A DNA stretch of 64,000 bases, taken from the NCBI RefSeq assembly GCF_044763875.1, contig NZ_JBIWGZ010000002.1, forward strand, positions 248,001-312,000. The letters are read 5' to 3'. Origin of the DNA: Rummeliibacillus sp044763875 (GTDB taxonomy: Bacteria; Bacillota; Bacilli; Bacillales_A; Planococcaceae). A program made the position numbers and the translations under genes. Positions 1 to 7,250 of this stretch are shown here, in pieces. Position 1 is the first letter of the stretch, and each line of letters begins with the position of its first letter. A model generated the notes under the pieces. It saw nothing but the letters and a program-made list of their open reading frames with translations. It did not search any database and had not been told where the DNA came from.

Positions 1-331
1 GAATTGCTGCTAATGTTGCTTCAAGACCTATACTTCCTAATACTGCGTTTAATAAAACGTTTGCTTCTGAAAAAGTAGCTATATCTACTAATCCTTTTGT
101 TCCATAAGTAAAGTCAATATGAGAAAACTCTTTAGAAAGAGTATGTGCATCTTTCTCTAATTGTACAGATACTAATTTGGGTTTAAACTCACGAATAATA
201 TCTTTTGTTATTTCGATATTTTTACCTGCTGCAAATGCCACAATTTCAAATTCATCCGCATGTTCTCTTACAATATCTAATGTTTGCAAGCCAATGGAGC
301 CAGTAGCTCCTAATAAGCTAATTGATTTCAT
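1..331 (-). CDS. dxr: 1-deoxy-D-xylulose 5-phosphate reductoisomerase, N-terminal part (runs off the window)
   Basis: The enzyme converts DXP to 2-C-methyl-D-erythritol 4-phosphate with NADPH, the committed step of the MEP isoprenoid pathway. The visible N-terminus is a Rossmann dinucleotide-binding fold: it starts MKSISLLGATGSIGLQTLDI, giving the family motif GATGSIG at residues 8-14. Only about 110 residues are present because the gene continues beyond position 1. It lies 13 bases after cdsA and ends the uppS-cdsA-dxr unit, so undecaprenyl carrier synthesis and the isoprenoid supply sit in one transcript, as in B. subtilis. The NADPH-binding start is unambiguous; the catalytic domain is outside the window. 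Confidence 0.95.
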   Translation of the reverse strand, partial: MKSISLLGATGSIGLQTLDIVREHADEFEIVAFAAGKNIEITKDIIREFKPKLVSVQLEKDAHTLSKEFSHIDFTYGTKGLVDIATFSEANVLLNAVLGSIGLEATLAAI

Positions 332-344
332 TTAAAAGACTCCC

Positions 345-1139
345 TTATCCAATGAAGTGCAAGAAATAGAGCAATGGTAAAACGAATAATAGACTATCAA
401 AACGATCTAATATCCCACCATGCCCGGGTAGTATTTTCCCAGAATCCTTCACACCATAATGACGTTTAATTGCTGATTCTACTAAATCACCTAATTGACC
501 AAATATCGAAGCTACAATCGATACTATAATTAATGTTGCGTAAGATATATCTAATTTCGCGATTAATTGGAAAATTATCGCTGCAATAATAGCTACAATG
601 ATTCCGCCGACAAAACCTTCAACTGTCTTATTTGGCGAAATCTCTGGCCATAGTTTATTTTTCCCAAGTTTTCTACCAATGAAGTATGCTCCTGAATCAG
701 TAGTCCATACAATAACTAATGCATAAACAACAAATGCTAAACCTTCTGCTCGTGTTGTAATAAAGAAGTGGAATCCAATTCCAACATACATAGCACTTGC
801 TAATAAAAAGCCTACATCATCAAACGTAAATTTGTTTTTTAGTAGTACTGTATAAATCAGCAATAATATTGCAATTATGAATAGATATTCAATCTTTGAA
901 TAAGATGTTGCATTTTGGACTCGTTCACTCCAATCATCTGGCATTAATATAACAAACAATGCAAATAATGTGATGATTCCTGGTAGTGAGAATAACGAAA
1001 TTCCTCGCATTTTCAATATTTCATATAACCCTACTGCCGCCATTACGTATATCAAAATGGTAAATGGTAATTGACCATAGATGACGAATGGTATAAACAG
1101 TGCAGCGGCAATTAGCGCCGTAATAATACGCTGTTTCAA
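345..1139 (-). CDS. cdsA: Phosphatidate cytidylyltransferase (CDP-diacylglycerol synthase)
   Basis: The enzyme makes CDP-diacylglycerol from phosphatidic acid and CTP, the branch point for all membrane phospholipids. The 264-residue protein is almost entirely hydrophobic, with about eight predicted membrane segments. Near the C-terminus (about residues 222-250) it carries the CdsA signature: SAIKRHYGVKDSG, then LPGHGG.LDR.DS, which holds the conserved catalytic acidic and basic residues. It follows uppS after 6 bases and precedes dxr, so it is co-transcribed with both. Length is normal for Bacillales CdsA. Confidence 0.97.
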   Translation of the reverse strand: MKQRIITALIAAALFIPFVIYGQLPFTILIYVMAAVGLYEILKMRGISLFSLPGIITLFALFVILMPDDWSERVQNATSYSKIEYLFIIAILLLIYTVLLKNKFTFDDVGFLLASAMYVGIGFHFFITTRAEGLAFVVYALVIVWTTDSGAYFIGRKLGKNKLWPEISPNKTVEGFVGGIIVAIIAAIIFQLIAKLDISYATLIIVSIVASIFGQLGDLVESAIKRHYGVKDSGKILPGHGGILDRFDSLLFVLPLLYFLHFIG

Positions 1140-1145
1140 TCTTCC

Positions 1146-1931
1146 TTATTCTCCTTTCAATCCACCATATCGGCGATTGCGTTTTTGATAGGCTTTAATA
1201 GCATCAAAAAAGGCATGTTCGTCAAAGTCTGGCCATAGGATCTCCGTAAACCAAAATTCAGTGTAAGCAAGCTGCCACAACATAAAATTACTTAAACGAA
1301 TTTCTCCACTCGTTCGAATTAATAAATCAGGATCTGGTAAATTAGCAGTCATAAGTCCAGATGAAATATTCTCCTCTGAAATATCTAATACATCTAATTC
1401 TCCATCCTTAATTTGTTTGGCTATTCGTTGCATAGCAAGTACTAATTCTTTCCGACTGCCATAGTTCAATGCAAAATTAAGAACCATTCCTGTATTTTCT
1501 TTTGTTTGATTCATCGCGTTTTGAACTGCGCGCTGTGTATGACCTGGCAATGCATCCATTTCGCCAATCATTTCAATTCGAATATTTAGCTCCATTAACT
1601 CAGGTAGAAATGAACCTAAAAATTCTTCAGGTAACCGCATCAAAAATTCTACTTCTTTTCTCGGGCGTTTCCAGTTTTCTGTTGAAAAAGCATATAACGT
1701 AATGGCTTTTACTCCGATTGCATTTGCAGCTCGTGTAATTTTACGTACGTTTTTCATTCCTTCATGATGTCCAGCAACACGAGGTAAAGCACGTTTTCTC
1801 GCCCATCTACCGTTGCCATCCATAATAATTGCTATATGGGCAGGCACTTGTTCATTTGAAATATCTGAAATTCGTTCCTGTAAATCTTGACGTTGTTTAT
1901 CTGATTTTCCCCATACGAGTTTGTTTAACAT
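1146..1931 (-). CDS. uppS: Undecaprenyl diphosphate synthase (cis-prenyltransferase)
   Basis: The enzyme condenses isopentenyl diphosphate onto farnesyl diphosphate to give the C55 lipid carrier for peptidoglycan and teichoic acids. The 261-residue protein has the UppS signature IMDGNGRWA with the catalytic Asp near residue 38, the segment LYAFSTENWKRP, and the C-terminal PDLLIRTSGE.RLSNF motif. The start is supported by a GTGGAGG Shine-Dalgarno sequence 7 bases upstream. The gene is separated from frr by a terminator and a structured spacer, and has its own extended -10 promoter. It leads the uppS-cdsA-dxr unit. Confidence 0.97.
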   Translation of the reverse strand: MLNKLVWGKSDKQRQDLQERISDISNEQVPAHIAIIMDGNGRWARKRALPRVAGHHEGMKNVRKITRAANAIGVKAITLYAFSTENWKRPRKEVEFLMRLPEEFLGSFLPELMELNIRIEMIGEMDALPGHTQRAVQNAMNQTKENTGMVLNFALNYGSRKELVLAMQRIAKQIKDGELDVLDISEENISSGLMTANLPDPDLLIRTSGEIRLSNFMLWQLAYTEFWFTEILWPDFDEHAFFDAIKAYQKRNRRYGGLKGE

Positions 1932-1976
1932 TTAGAATCCTCCACTAACTTACAAATCGGAACGTATACTACTTCT

Positions 1977-1985
1977 ATCATATCA
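1977..1985 (-). promoter_or_regulatory. Extended -10 promoter for uppS
   Basis: The minus strand reads TGATATGAT, an extended -10 (TGn plus TATGAT), about 45 bases before the uppS start. No good -35 hexamer lies 17 bp upstream, which suits an extended -10 promoter. It lies just downstream of the terminator at 2015-2048, as expected for a new transcription start. Confidence 0.55.
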
Positions 1986-2014
1986 AAAATACGGATTTTT
2001 TTCCTTAATCTTAA

Positions 2015-2048
2015 CAAAAAAGACGTCCCTGTACTTATAGGACGTCTT
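2015..2048 (-). terminator. Rho-independent terminator of the pyrH-frr unit
   Basis: A perfect 9-bp stem (AAGACGTCC / GGACGTCTT) with an 11-base loop is followed on the minus strand by a run of six T. It lies about 200 bases after the frr stop, so the transcript carries a long 3' untranslated region. Confidence 0.85.
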
Positions 2049-2250
2049 AAAAAACACAAGGTTCTAAAAAATCAATTACGCCTCAGCGTAATTTCGTACA
2101 AATTTCGAACTGTGTTTGCACAATCAGAAATTTGTAACATCCAACTGAGACTTTAACTAATGTCAGCGATTTTTTTAACAATTGCTTAAAGTAGAAAAAA
2201 ATTCTGTATTCATCTCTTCACCAATAGAAGTGGAGACTTCTGCTGAATGA
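2049..2250 (-). repeat. Structured non-coding spacer after frr, possible dispersed intergenic element
   Basis: These 200 bases begin directly after the frr stop codon and hold no plausible gene. They contain three clear inverted repeats: AGAAGT/ACTTCT at 2226-2241, ACAAATTTC/GAAATTTGT at 2098-2135, and ATTACGC/GCGTAAT at 2075-2092. The composition and hairpin series look like an intergenic element that I associate, from memory only, with Lysinibacillus-type genomes. It would be transcribed as the 3' UTR of frr. No second copy is apparent elsewhere in this window. Confidence 0.4.
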
Positions 2251-2808
2251 TTAAACAGACATAATTTCGCTTTCTTTTTCTTTTGCAATTTGATCGACTT
2301 TAACAATATTTGCATCTGTTAGTTTTTGGATATCATCTGAGAAGCCACGTAAATCATCTTCAGTAATTTCGCCAGTTTTTTCTAATTTTTTAAATTCATC
2401 ATTAGCATCACGACGAACATTACGGATGACAACTTTCGTTTCTTCTGCTTCTTTTTTTACTAATTTAACTAGTTCTTTACGACGTTCTTCTGTTAATGCC
2501 GGAATTGTTAATCGAATAACATTACCATCGTTTGTTGGTGTAATACCAATATCAGATTTTAACAATGCTTTTTCGATATCACCAAGAACTGTTTTATCAT
2601 AAGGCTGAATAACCAATAGTCGTGCTTCAGGAATTGAAATACCAGCTAGTTGATTAATAGGGGTTGGTGCACCATAATAATCAACGCTTACATGGTCTAG
2701 TAACGAAGCATTTGCACGACCAGCGCGAATAGATGCTAATGCACGTGTAAACGCTTGAATTGATTTTGTCATTTTTTCTTCAGCTTTTGCCATAACTTCT
2801 TTTGACAT
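2251..2808 (-). CDS. frr: Ribosome recycling factor
   Basis: RRF splits post-termination ribosomes together with EF-G. At 185 residues it is the standard length and is recognisable throughout: an N-terminal helix with RAGRANASLL, a central domain with IQPYDK, and the C-terminal helices RRDANDE.KKLEK. The AGGAGG Shine-Dalgarno sequence lies inside the last codons of pyrH. The start overlaps the pyrH stop by one base (TAATG), so the two genes are translationally coupled. A structured 200-base spacer and a terminator follow. Confidence 0.97.
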   Translation of the reverse strand: MSKEVMAKAEEKMTKSIQAFTRALASIRAGRANASLLDHVSVDYYGAPTPINQLAGISIPEARLLVIQPYDKTVLGDIEKALLKSDIGITPTNDGNVIRLTIPALTEERRKELVKLVKKEAEETKVVIRNVRRDANDEFKKLEKTGEITEDDLRGFSDDIQKLTDANIVKVDQIAKEKESEIMSV

Positions 2809-3533
2809 TATGAATTCCTCCTAACAACTGTTCCGATTGTTTCGCCTAATACGGCGCGTTTAATATTACCGTTTTCAGTAATTGAGAATACGATTAATGG
2901 AATATCATTATCCATACATAAAGTGGACGCTGTTGAATCCATTACTTGCAATCCTTGTTGAATTACTTCTAAGTATGTTAGATTATCATATTTTACTGCA
3001 TCTGCATTTGTTTTTGGATCTGCAGAGTATACGCCATCTACGTTGTTTTTAGCCATTAAAATGACATCTGCATTGATTTCAGCTGCACGTAACGCTGCTG
3101 TCGTGTCTGTAGAGAAGTAAGGGTTACCTGTGCCCGCTGCAAAAATAACAACACGTTTTTTTTCTAAGTGACGAACCGCTTTTCTACGGATATATGGTTC
3201 TGCTACTTGCGTCATAACAATTGATGACTGCACACGTGTTGGAACGCTAAGATTTTCAAGTGAGTCTTGAAGTGCTAATGCATTCATAACAGTTGCTAAC
3301 ATTCCCATGTAATCGGCATTTGCACGTTCCATGCCCATTTCAGCACCAATTTTCCCTCTCCAAATGTTTCCGCCACCGACTACTAGGGCAACTTCTACCC
3401 CTAGATCAACAACCTCTTTTACTTGTTCTGCTACTGATTTAACAATTTTAGGTGATAAGCCAAAGCCTTCTTCTCCAGCAAGGGCTTCTCCACTAAGTTT
3501 AATGACTACTCTTTTGTACTGTGGCATACTCAT
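2808..3533 (-). CDS. pyrH: UMP kinase
   Basis: The enzyme phosphorylates UMP to UDP in pyrimidine nucleotide synthesis and belongs to the amino-acid-kinase fold. Visible motifs are KLSGEALAG near the N-terminus, the nucleotide-binding GGGNIWRG, the segment GTGNPYFSTDTTAALRA, and DADVILMAKNNVDGVY-like sequence. I place the start at 3533 (MSMPQYKRVV), 5 bases after a GGAGG site; this gives 241 residues, matching B. subtilis. The frame is open up to 3578, but that upstream ATG lies inside the terminator hairpin at 3561-3600. The gene couples to frr. Confidence 0.95.
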   Translation of the reverse strand: MSMPQYKRVVIKLSGEALAGEEGFGLSPKIVKSVAEQVKEVVDLGVEVALVVGGGNIWRGKIGAEMGMERANADYMGMLATVMNALALQDSLENLSVPTRVQSSIVMTQVAEPYIRRKAVRHLEKKRVVIFAAGTGNPYFSTDTTAALRAAEINADVILMAKNNVDGVYSADPKTNADAVKYDNLTYLEVIQQGLQVMDSTASTLCMDNDIPLIVFSITENGNIKRAVLGETIGTVVRRNS

Positions 3534-3560
3534 TGGAACCTCCATCATGCTTTTTTCTTG

Positions 3561-3600
3561 AAAAAGAGGGAACACCATAAGCTGTGCTCCCTACTTTTTT
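3561..3600 (-). terminator. Terminator or attenuator between tsf and pyrH
   Basis: The stem AGGGAACAC / GTGCTCCCT (one G-U pair in the RNA) is followed by TCTTTTTC on the minus strand. It begins about 25 bases after the tsf stop. No strong promoter is seen between it and pyrH, so partial read-through may feed pyrH-frr. Confidence 0.7.
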
Positions 3601-3626
3601 CACATTAATATTTAATAAAATCGGTA

Positions 3627-4511
3627 TTAGTTACCTTTAACTTGGTTCATTACTTCTTCAGCGAAGTTATCTTCACGTTTCTCGATACCTTCACCAACTT
3701 CATAACGTACGAATGAAGTTAATGTACCGCCAGCAGCTTTTACAAAGTCGCCAACTTTTTGATCTGGGTTTTTAACGAATGGTTGGTCAAGAACACAGAT
3801 TTCTTCGAAGTATTTACGTAAACGACCTTCAACCATTTTTGCAACGATGTTTTCAGGTTTACCTTCGTTAAGAGCTTGTTCAGTTAATACTTTGCGTTCG
3901 TGAGCAATTTCTTCTTCAGAAACTTGATCATGAGCAATGTATTTAGGGTTTAATGCAGCGATGTGCATAGCAACGTCTTTTGCTGCATCTGCATCAGTTG
4001 TACCTTCAACTACTGCTAATACACCAATGCGGCCACCCATGTGTAGGTAAGCACCGAATGCATCTGCATCAGTTTTAGTAGCTACAGTAAAACGACGAAG
4101 AGTGATTTTTTCACCAATTGTAGCAATTGCTGAAGAAATATGGTCAACAACTTTTGCACCGTTTTCCATTGTTGTTTCTAAAGCTTCTTCTACAGTTGCT
4201 GGTTTAGCAACTAATAAGTGATCAGCTAATTCTTTAACTAAAGTTTTGAAACCTTCGTTTTTAGCAACGAAGTCAGTTTCAGCGTTAACTTCTAAAAGTA
4301 CAGCTTCATTACCTTTTACTTCGATATAAGTTGTACCTTCTGCAGCTACGCGGTCAGCTTTTTTAGCAGCTGAAGATAATCCTTTTTCACGTAGGAAATC
4401 GATTGCTGCTTCCATATCTCCATCAACTTGTACTAATGCTTTTTTACAATCCATCATACCAGCACCAGTTTTTTCACGTAATTCTTTAACCATTTTTGCA
4501 GTTACTGCCAT
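3627..4511 (-). CDS. tsf: Translation elongation factor Ts
   Basis: EF-Ts is the nucleotide exchange factor for EF-Tu. The 294-residue protein begins with the UBA-like domain (VKELREKTGAGMMDCKKAL), followed by the core with TDFVAKNEGF, the family's key EF-Tu contact (TDFV), and the dimerisation subdomains. The start is preceded by AAGGAGGAACTATCA. It follows rpsB after a hairpin at 4557-4600, the usual rpsB-tsf pairing, so its level probably depends on read-through from the rpsB promoter. Confidence 0.97.
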   Translation of the reverse strand: MAVTAKMVKELREKTGAGMMDCKKALVQVDGDMEAAIDFLREKGLSSAAKKADRVAAEGTTYIEVKGNEAVLLEVNAETDFVAKNEGFKTLVKELADHLLVAKPATVEEALETTMENGAKVVDHISSAIATIGEKITLRRFTVATKTDADAFGAYLHMGGRIGVLAVVEGTTDADAAKDVAMHIAALNPKYIAHDQVSEEEIAHERKVLTEQALNEGKPENIVAKMVEGRLRKYFEEICVLDQPFVKNPDQKVGDFVKAAGGTLTSFVRYEVGEGIEKREDNFAEEVMNQVKGN

Positions 4512-4556
4512 TGATAGTTCCTCCTTATAAATTCATATGAAATTATTATCATTCTC

Positions 4557-4600
4557 AAAAAAAGGTGATAAGAGGGTTTAGCCGCTTATCACCTTTTTTC
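4557..4600 (-). terminator. Terminator/attenuator hairpin between rpsB and tsf
   Basis: The stem AAAGGTGATAAG / CTTATCACCTTT with a 12-base loop is flanked by A/T runs on both sides, so it could act in either direction. It lies about 10 bases after the rpsB stop. In the rpsB-tsf context it probably sets the ratio of S2 to EF-Ts. Confidence 0.8.
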
Positions 4601-4610
4601 TAATCAGAAA

Positions 4611-5333
4611 TTACTCAGCTGCAACCTCTTCAGCTGGAACTGCTTCTTCTTCACCTTGTTTAGATTCGATTAAAGCATCAGCCATTTTTGCAGTGATTAA
4701 TTTAACTGCGCGAATTGCGTCATCATTTGAAGGAATAACGTAATCGATTTCGTCAGGGTCACAGTTAGTATCTACCATAGCTACTAATGGAATGTTTAAT
4801 TTGCGAGCTTCTGCTATAGCAATACGTTCTTTGCGTGGGTCTACTACGAACATTACGTCTGGTAGATCATGCATATCACGGATACCGCCTAAGAATTTAA
4901 CAAGACGTTCGTGTTGTTTTTTAAGTTGAACAACTTCTTTTTTAGGTAGAACTTCGAAAGTTCCGTCTTCTTCCATTTTTTCGATATCTTTCATACGTTT
5001 TACACGTTTTTGAATAGTACCGAAGTTTGTAAGAGTACCACCTAACCAACGTTGGTTGATATAGTAGTTACCTGAACGTTCAGCTTCATCTTTAATAGCT
5101 TCTTGAGCTTGTTTTTTAGTACCAACGAAAAGAACTTTACCACCATCTTGGCCAACTTGGCGCATGAAGTCGTAAGCTTCTTCTAATTTTTTAACTGTTT
5201 TTTGTAAATCGATAATGTAGATACCGTTACGTTCAACAAAAATGAATTTTTTCATTTTTGGGTTCCAACGGCGAGTTTGGTGACCGAAATGTACACCAGC
5301 TTCTAGTAATTGTTTCATTGAAATTACTGACAT
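4611..5333 (-). CDS. rpsB: 30S ribosomal protein S2
   Basis: S2 is one of the last proteins to join the small subunit. The protein is recognisable end to end: MSVISMKQLLEAGVHFGHQT at the start, then RWNPKM, QRWLGGTLTNF, and the C-terminal GGIRDM, PD..FVVDP and VAMVDTN.DP segments. It ends with an acidic Glu/Ala-rich tail. I set the start at 5333, seven bases after a GGAGG site, giving 240 residues. The frame is open to 5372, but the upstream codons lack a ribosome site and are not S2-like. It has its own promoter and about 110 bases of leader. Confidence 0.97.
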   Translation of the reverse strand: MSVISMKQLLEAGVHFGHQTRRWNPKMKKFIFVERNGIYIIDLQKTVKKLEEAYDFMRQVGQDGGKVLFVGTKKQAQEAIKDEAERSGNYYINQRWLGGTLTNFGTIQKRVKRMKDIEKMEEDGTFEVLPKKEVVQLKKQHERLVKFLGGIRDMHDLPDVMFVVDPRKERIAIAEARKLNIPLVAMVDTNCDPDEIDYVIPSNDDAIRAVKLITAKMADALIESKQGEEEAVPAEEVAAE

Positions 5334-5479
5334 GAGTGTTTCCTCCTGATATGGTTTTTTTGTCCTCCGCATTCATCATCTGTAGGAGTAACTCATAACG
5401 AGCACCTTCTCCATGCATCAGAATACGTGTGTAATGTAACACCACTTGATAATATATCACACCGTCTTGTCCTATGCAA
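5334..5479 (-). promoter_or_regulatory. rpsB promoter and leader
   Basis: A sigma-A promoter TTGCAT-N17-TATATT lies at 5451-5479, with predicted start near 5445. The roughly 110-base untranslated leader down to the S2 start could hold an autoregulatory S2-binding structure, but I cannot define one confidently. A 75-codon open frame through this leader (to 5233) overlaps rpsB out of frame and is not convincing. Confidence 0.7.
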
Positions 5480-5484
5480 CCTTT

Positions 5485-6051
5485 TTAGTGCTGAAATTTC
5501 AATAATAATTCGATTTCTGTTTTTCCTTTTTGCAGCATTTTTGCAATTTCATCAACGGTCTTTCCACTATGATATAATTCTTGGATTTGTTCATCCAAAG
5601 TAAGTTTCTTTTTAGCTTCAACAAGATGCGCCATTTCTTCATTAAAGGATTCATTTTGCATTGTTATGGTTGGTGTTGTTGTAGAATTATTTTTATATGC
5701 CTTTGCTGCGACGTTTCTCGGCAAATTATAAGTTGGTACTATGACTTCTTCTTTTTTAGCAGATTGGTTTTCATGTATCCCGGCATTATCTTTCTCTGTA
5801 GTAGTATGCTTATTCTCGTTTTCATCTATTTGTCTATTTCTATTCATCATAGTTAATTCTTTAATTAATCTATCATTTTCATCACGCATTTCCGCTAAAT
5901 AAGCACCAACTGCATTATACATTTCATCCTTTAATCGTTCCTGACTCTTTTCAATATCTTTTAGTCGAGAAATTTTCGTATAAAGTAAAATAATGAAGTA
6001 AAAGCTTAACATTTGTGCAATAAATAAAATCACTAAAATTGTTGCTACCAT
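5485..6051 (-). CDS. swrB: SwrB-like membrane-anchored flagellar assembly/swarming protein
   Basis: The 188-residue protein has one N-terminal membrane segment (about residues 3-24), a coiled-coil stretch (about 27-70), a hydrophilic variable linker, and a C-terminal helix-turn-helix-like segment ending GKTVDEIAKMLQKGKTEIELLLKF. This architecture and its place as last gene of the fla/che operon, downstream of sigD, match B. subtilis SwrB (YlxL). SwrB promotes export-apparatus maturation and high sigma-D activity. The family is poorly conserved in sequence, so the call rests on architecture and synteny. It ends a few bases before the rpsB promoter, with no clear terminator between. Confidence 0.75.
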   Translation of the reverse strand: MVATILVILFIAQMLSFYFIILLYTKISRLKDIEKSQERLKDEMYNAVGAYLAEMRDENDRLIKELTMMNRNRQIDENENKHTTTEKDNAGIHENQSAKKEEVIVPTYNLPRNVAAKAYKNNSTTTPTITMQNESFNEEMAHLVEAKKKLTLDEQIQELYHSGKTVDEIAKMLQKGKTEIELLLKFQH

Positions 6052-6059
6052 TATAACTC

Positions 6060-6368
6060 CTATCCGCTAAAATCTACAAAATGTCCTTTGAAAGGATGTT
6101 GAATCTGATCAAGAGTGGAAGATTCATGTTTCTTTTTTTTGCCTCGTTGCTTTTCATTTTCTCTATCATCGGATGGATCATCTTCTCTAATTTGGGCAGT
6201 TTTATCAGATTCTAAAACAGCTGTTCTATTTCGTTCAATCTGTTTTTGTAATGCCTGATTAGCTAAATCTTGGCCTGCATTCACTTGCTGCTGTGCTTGT
6301 TCCGTTATTTTACCTGCTTCAAAAGTCTTAGGTAAAGCAATTTGTAATTCTACTCCTTTTAAGCTCAT
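6060..6368 (-). CDS. Uncharacterised small hydrophilic protein between sigD and swrB
   Basis: I do not recognise a named family. The 102-residue protein has no membrane segment or signal peptide. Its N-terminus (MSLKGVELQIALPKT) is followed by a Gln/Ala-rich amphipathic helix, a highly charged Asp/Glu/Lys middle (about residues 55-82), and a distinct C-terminal motif HPFKGHFVDFSG. A short KG..(I/V)D motif at the C-terminus of small proteins next to fliA/sigD is something I recall from other Firmicutes, but I cannot verify it. It is packed between sigD (18 bases) and swrB (8 bases), so a role with the flagellar genes is likely. B. subtilis has no gene here. Confidence 0.75.
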   Translation of the reverse strand: MSLKGVELQIALPKTFEAGKITEQAQQQVNAGQDLANQALQKQIERNRTAVLESDKTAQIREDDPSDDRENEKQRGKKKKHESSTLDQIQHPFKGHFVDFSG

Positions 6369-6386
6369 ACATTTGCCTCCAGCACA

Positions 6387-7160
6387 TTATACATTTTGCA
6401 TCTCGGCTGATAATAAATTTCGCAATTTAAAGAGCGCCTTTGAATGTATTTGAGATATTCTTGATGTGGAAAGTTGAAGCATATCTCCAATTTCAGTTAG
6501 AGTTAACTCTTCTGTATAAAATAAACTCAATACTTGTTGCTCTTTTTCGTTTAGCTTTAATATGTTCTCGACTAAATCATCTAATAGTTCTGTTCGAACA
6601 ATTTCTTGCTCAGGTGTACGTACTTGTTCATCCCTAATGGCAAATGTCTTGACCTCTGAATCATCTTGATCTGAAGAATGCTCGTCCATAGATAAGATAT
6701 TAGACATAAAATGTTCTTGCATTGTTTGATATACATCGTCTACACTGACGCCTAATTCTTGAGCTACTTCTTCCGGTGTAACATGCCGTTGTAGTTGTTG
6801 CTCCATCGCTTCAATCTGTGCTTCTAGTTTTTTTGACTTTTCCCTAGCAGATCGTGGCAACCAATCTTCCTTTCTCAGTCCATCAATTATTGCGCCACGA
6901 ACTCGGAAAGAGGCATATGTATCAAACTTTAAATCTCGTGATATATCAAATTTGTTAAGTGCGTCGAATAATCCCATCATGCCAAGGCTTGTCAATTCAT
7001 CTCTCGATACATTCTTGGGTAAACCAGTACTAATACGTTGTACATGGTAAGAGACGAGTGGAGTATATTTTTTTATTAACAAATCTCCTGCACGAGGATC
7101 ACGTTCAGCTACCCAGCTTTGCCAAAGCTTTTGTTCTTCATTTGACGTTGGTTGCATCAT
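6387..7160 (-). CDS. sigD: RNA polymerase sigma factor SigD (FliA, sigma-28)
   Basis: SigD directs late flagellin, motor, chemoreceptor and autolysin genes and is held by anti-sigma FlgM. Region 2 (YTPLVSYHVQRI, then FDTYASFRVRGAIIDGLRKEDWLPRS) and region 4 (LTLTEIGDMLQLSTSRISQIHSKAL) are nearly identical to the B. subtilis protein. I set the start at 7160 (MMQPTSNEEQ), 6 bases after GAGGTGG, giving 257 residues. The frame is open to 7193, but that start would fall at the predicted transcription start of the promoter at 7198-7206. A hairpin and promoter directly upstream suggest expression partly independent of the long operon. Confidence 0.93.
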   Translation of the reverse strand: MMQPTSNEEQKLWQSWVAERDPRAGDLLIKKYTPLVSYHVQRISTGLPKNVSRDELTSLGMMGLFDALNKFDISRDLKFDTYASFRVRGAIIDGLRKEDWLPRSAREKSKKLEAQIEAMEQQLQRHVTPEEVAQELGVSVDDVYQTMQEHFMSNILSMDEHSSDQDDSEVKTFAIRDEQVRTPEQEIVRTELLDDLVENILKLNEKEQQVLSLFYTEELTLTEIGDMLQLSTSRISQIHSKALFKLRNLLSAEMQNV

Positions 7161-7197
7161 CGAATCCACCTCGTTGTCTTTTCTAAATGACATGTAT

Positions 7198-7206
7198 ATT
7201 ATATCA
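7198..7206 (-). promoter_or_regulatory. Internal extended -10 promoter before sigD
   Basis: The minus strand reads TGATATAAT, a perfect -10 hexamer with extended TGn, about 38 bases before the revised sigD start; no strong -35 is present. It follows immediately after the hairpin at 7220-7245, as in a terminator-promoter boundary. Confidence 0.55.
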
Positions 7207-7219
7207 AATCTTTACTATA

Positions 7220-7245
7220 AAAGGGAGCCGAAATAAGCTCCCTTT
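7220..7245 (-). terminator. Hairpin (weak terminator/attenuator) upstream of sigD
   Basis: The 9-bp stem AAAGGGAGC / GCTCCCTTT with an 8-base loop lies 6 bases after the preceding gene's stop. On the minus strand the T-run is short (TTTTATAG), so termination may be partial. Confidence 0.55.
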
Positions 7246-7250
7246 CGAAA

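Noticed and set aside
5233..5460. Minus-strand 75-codon frame across the rpsB leader
   Set aside because: It overlaps the S2 gene out of frame, has no ribosome site or family resemblance, and lies in a leader between promoter and rpsB.
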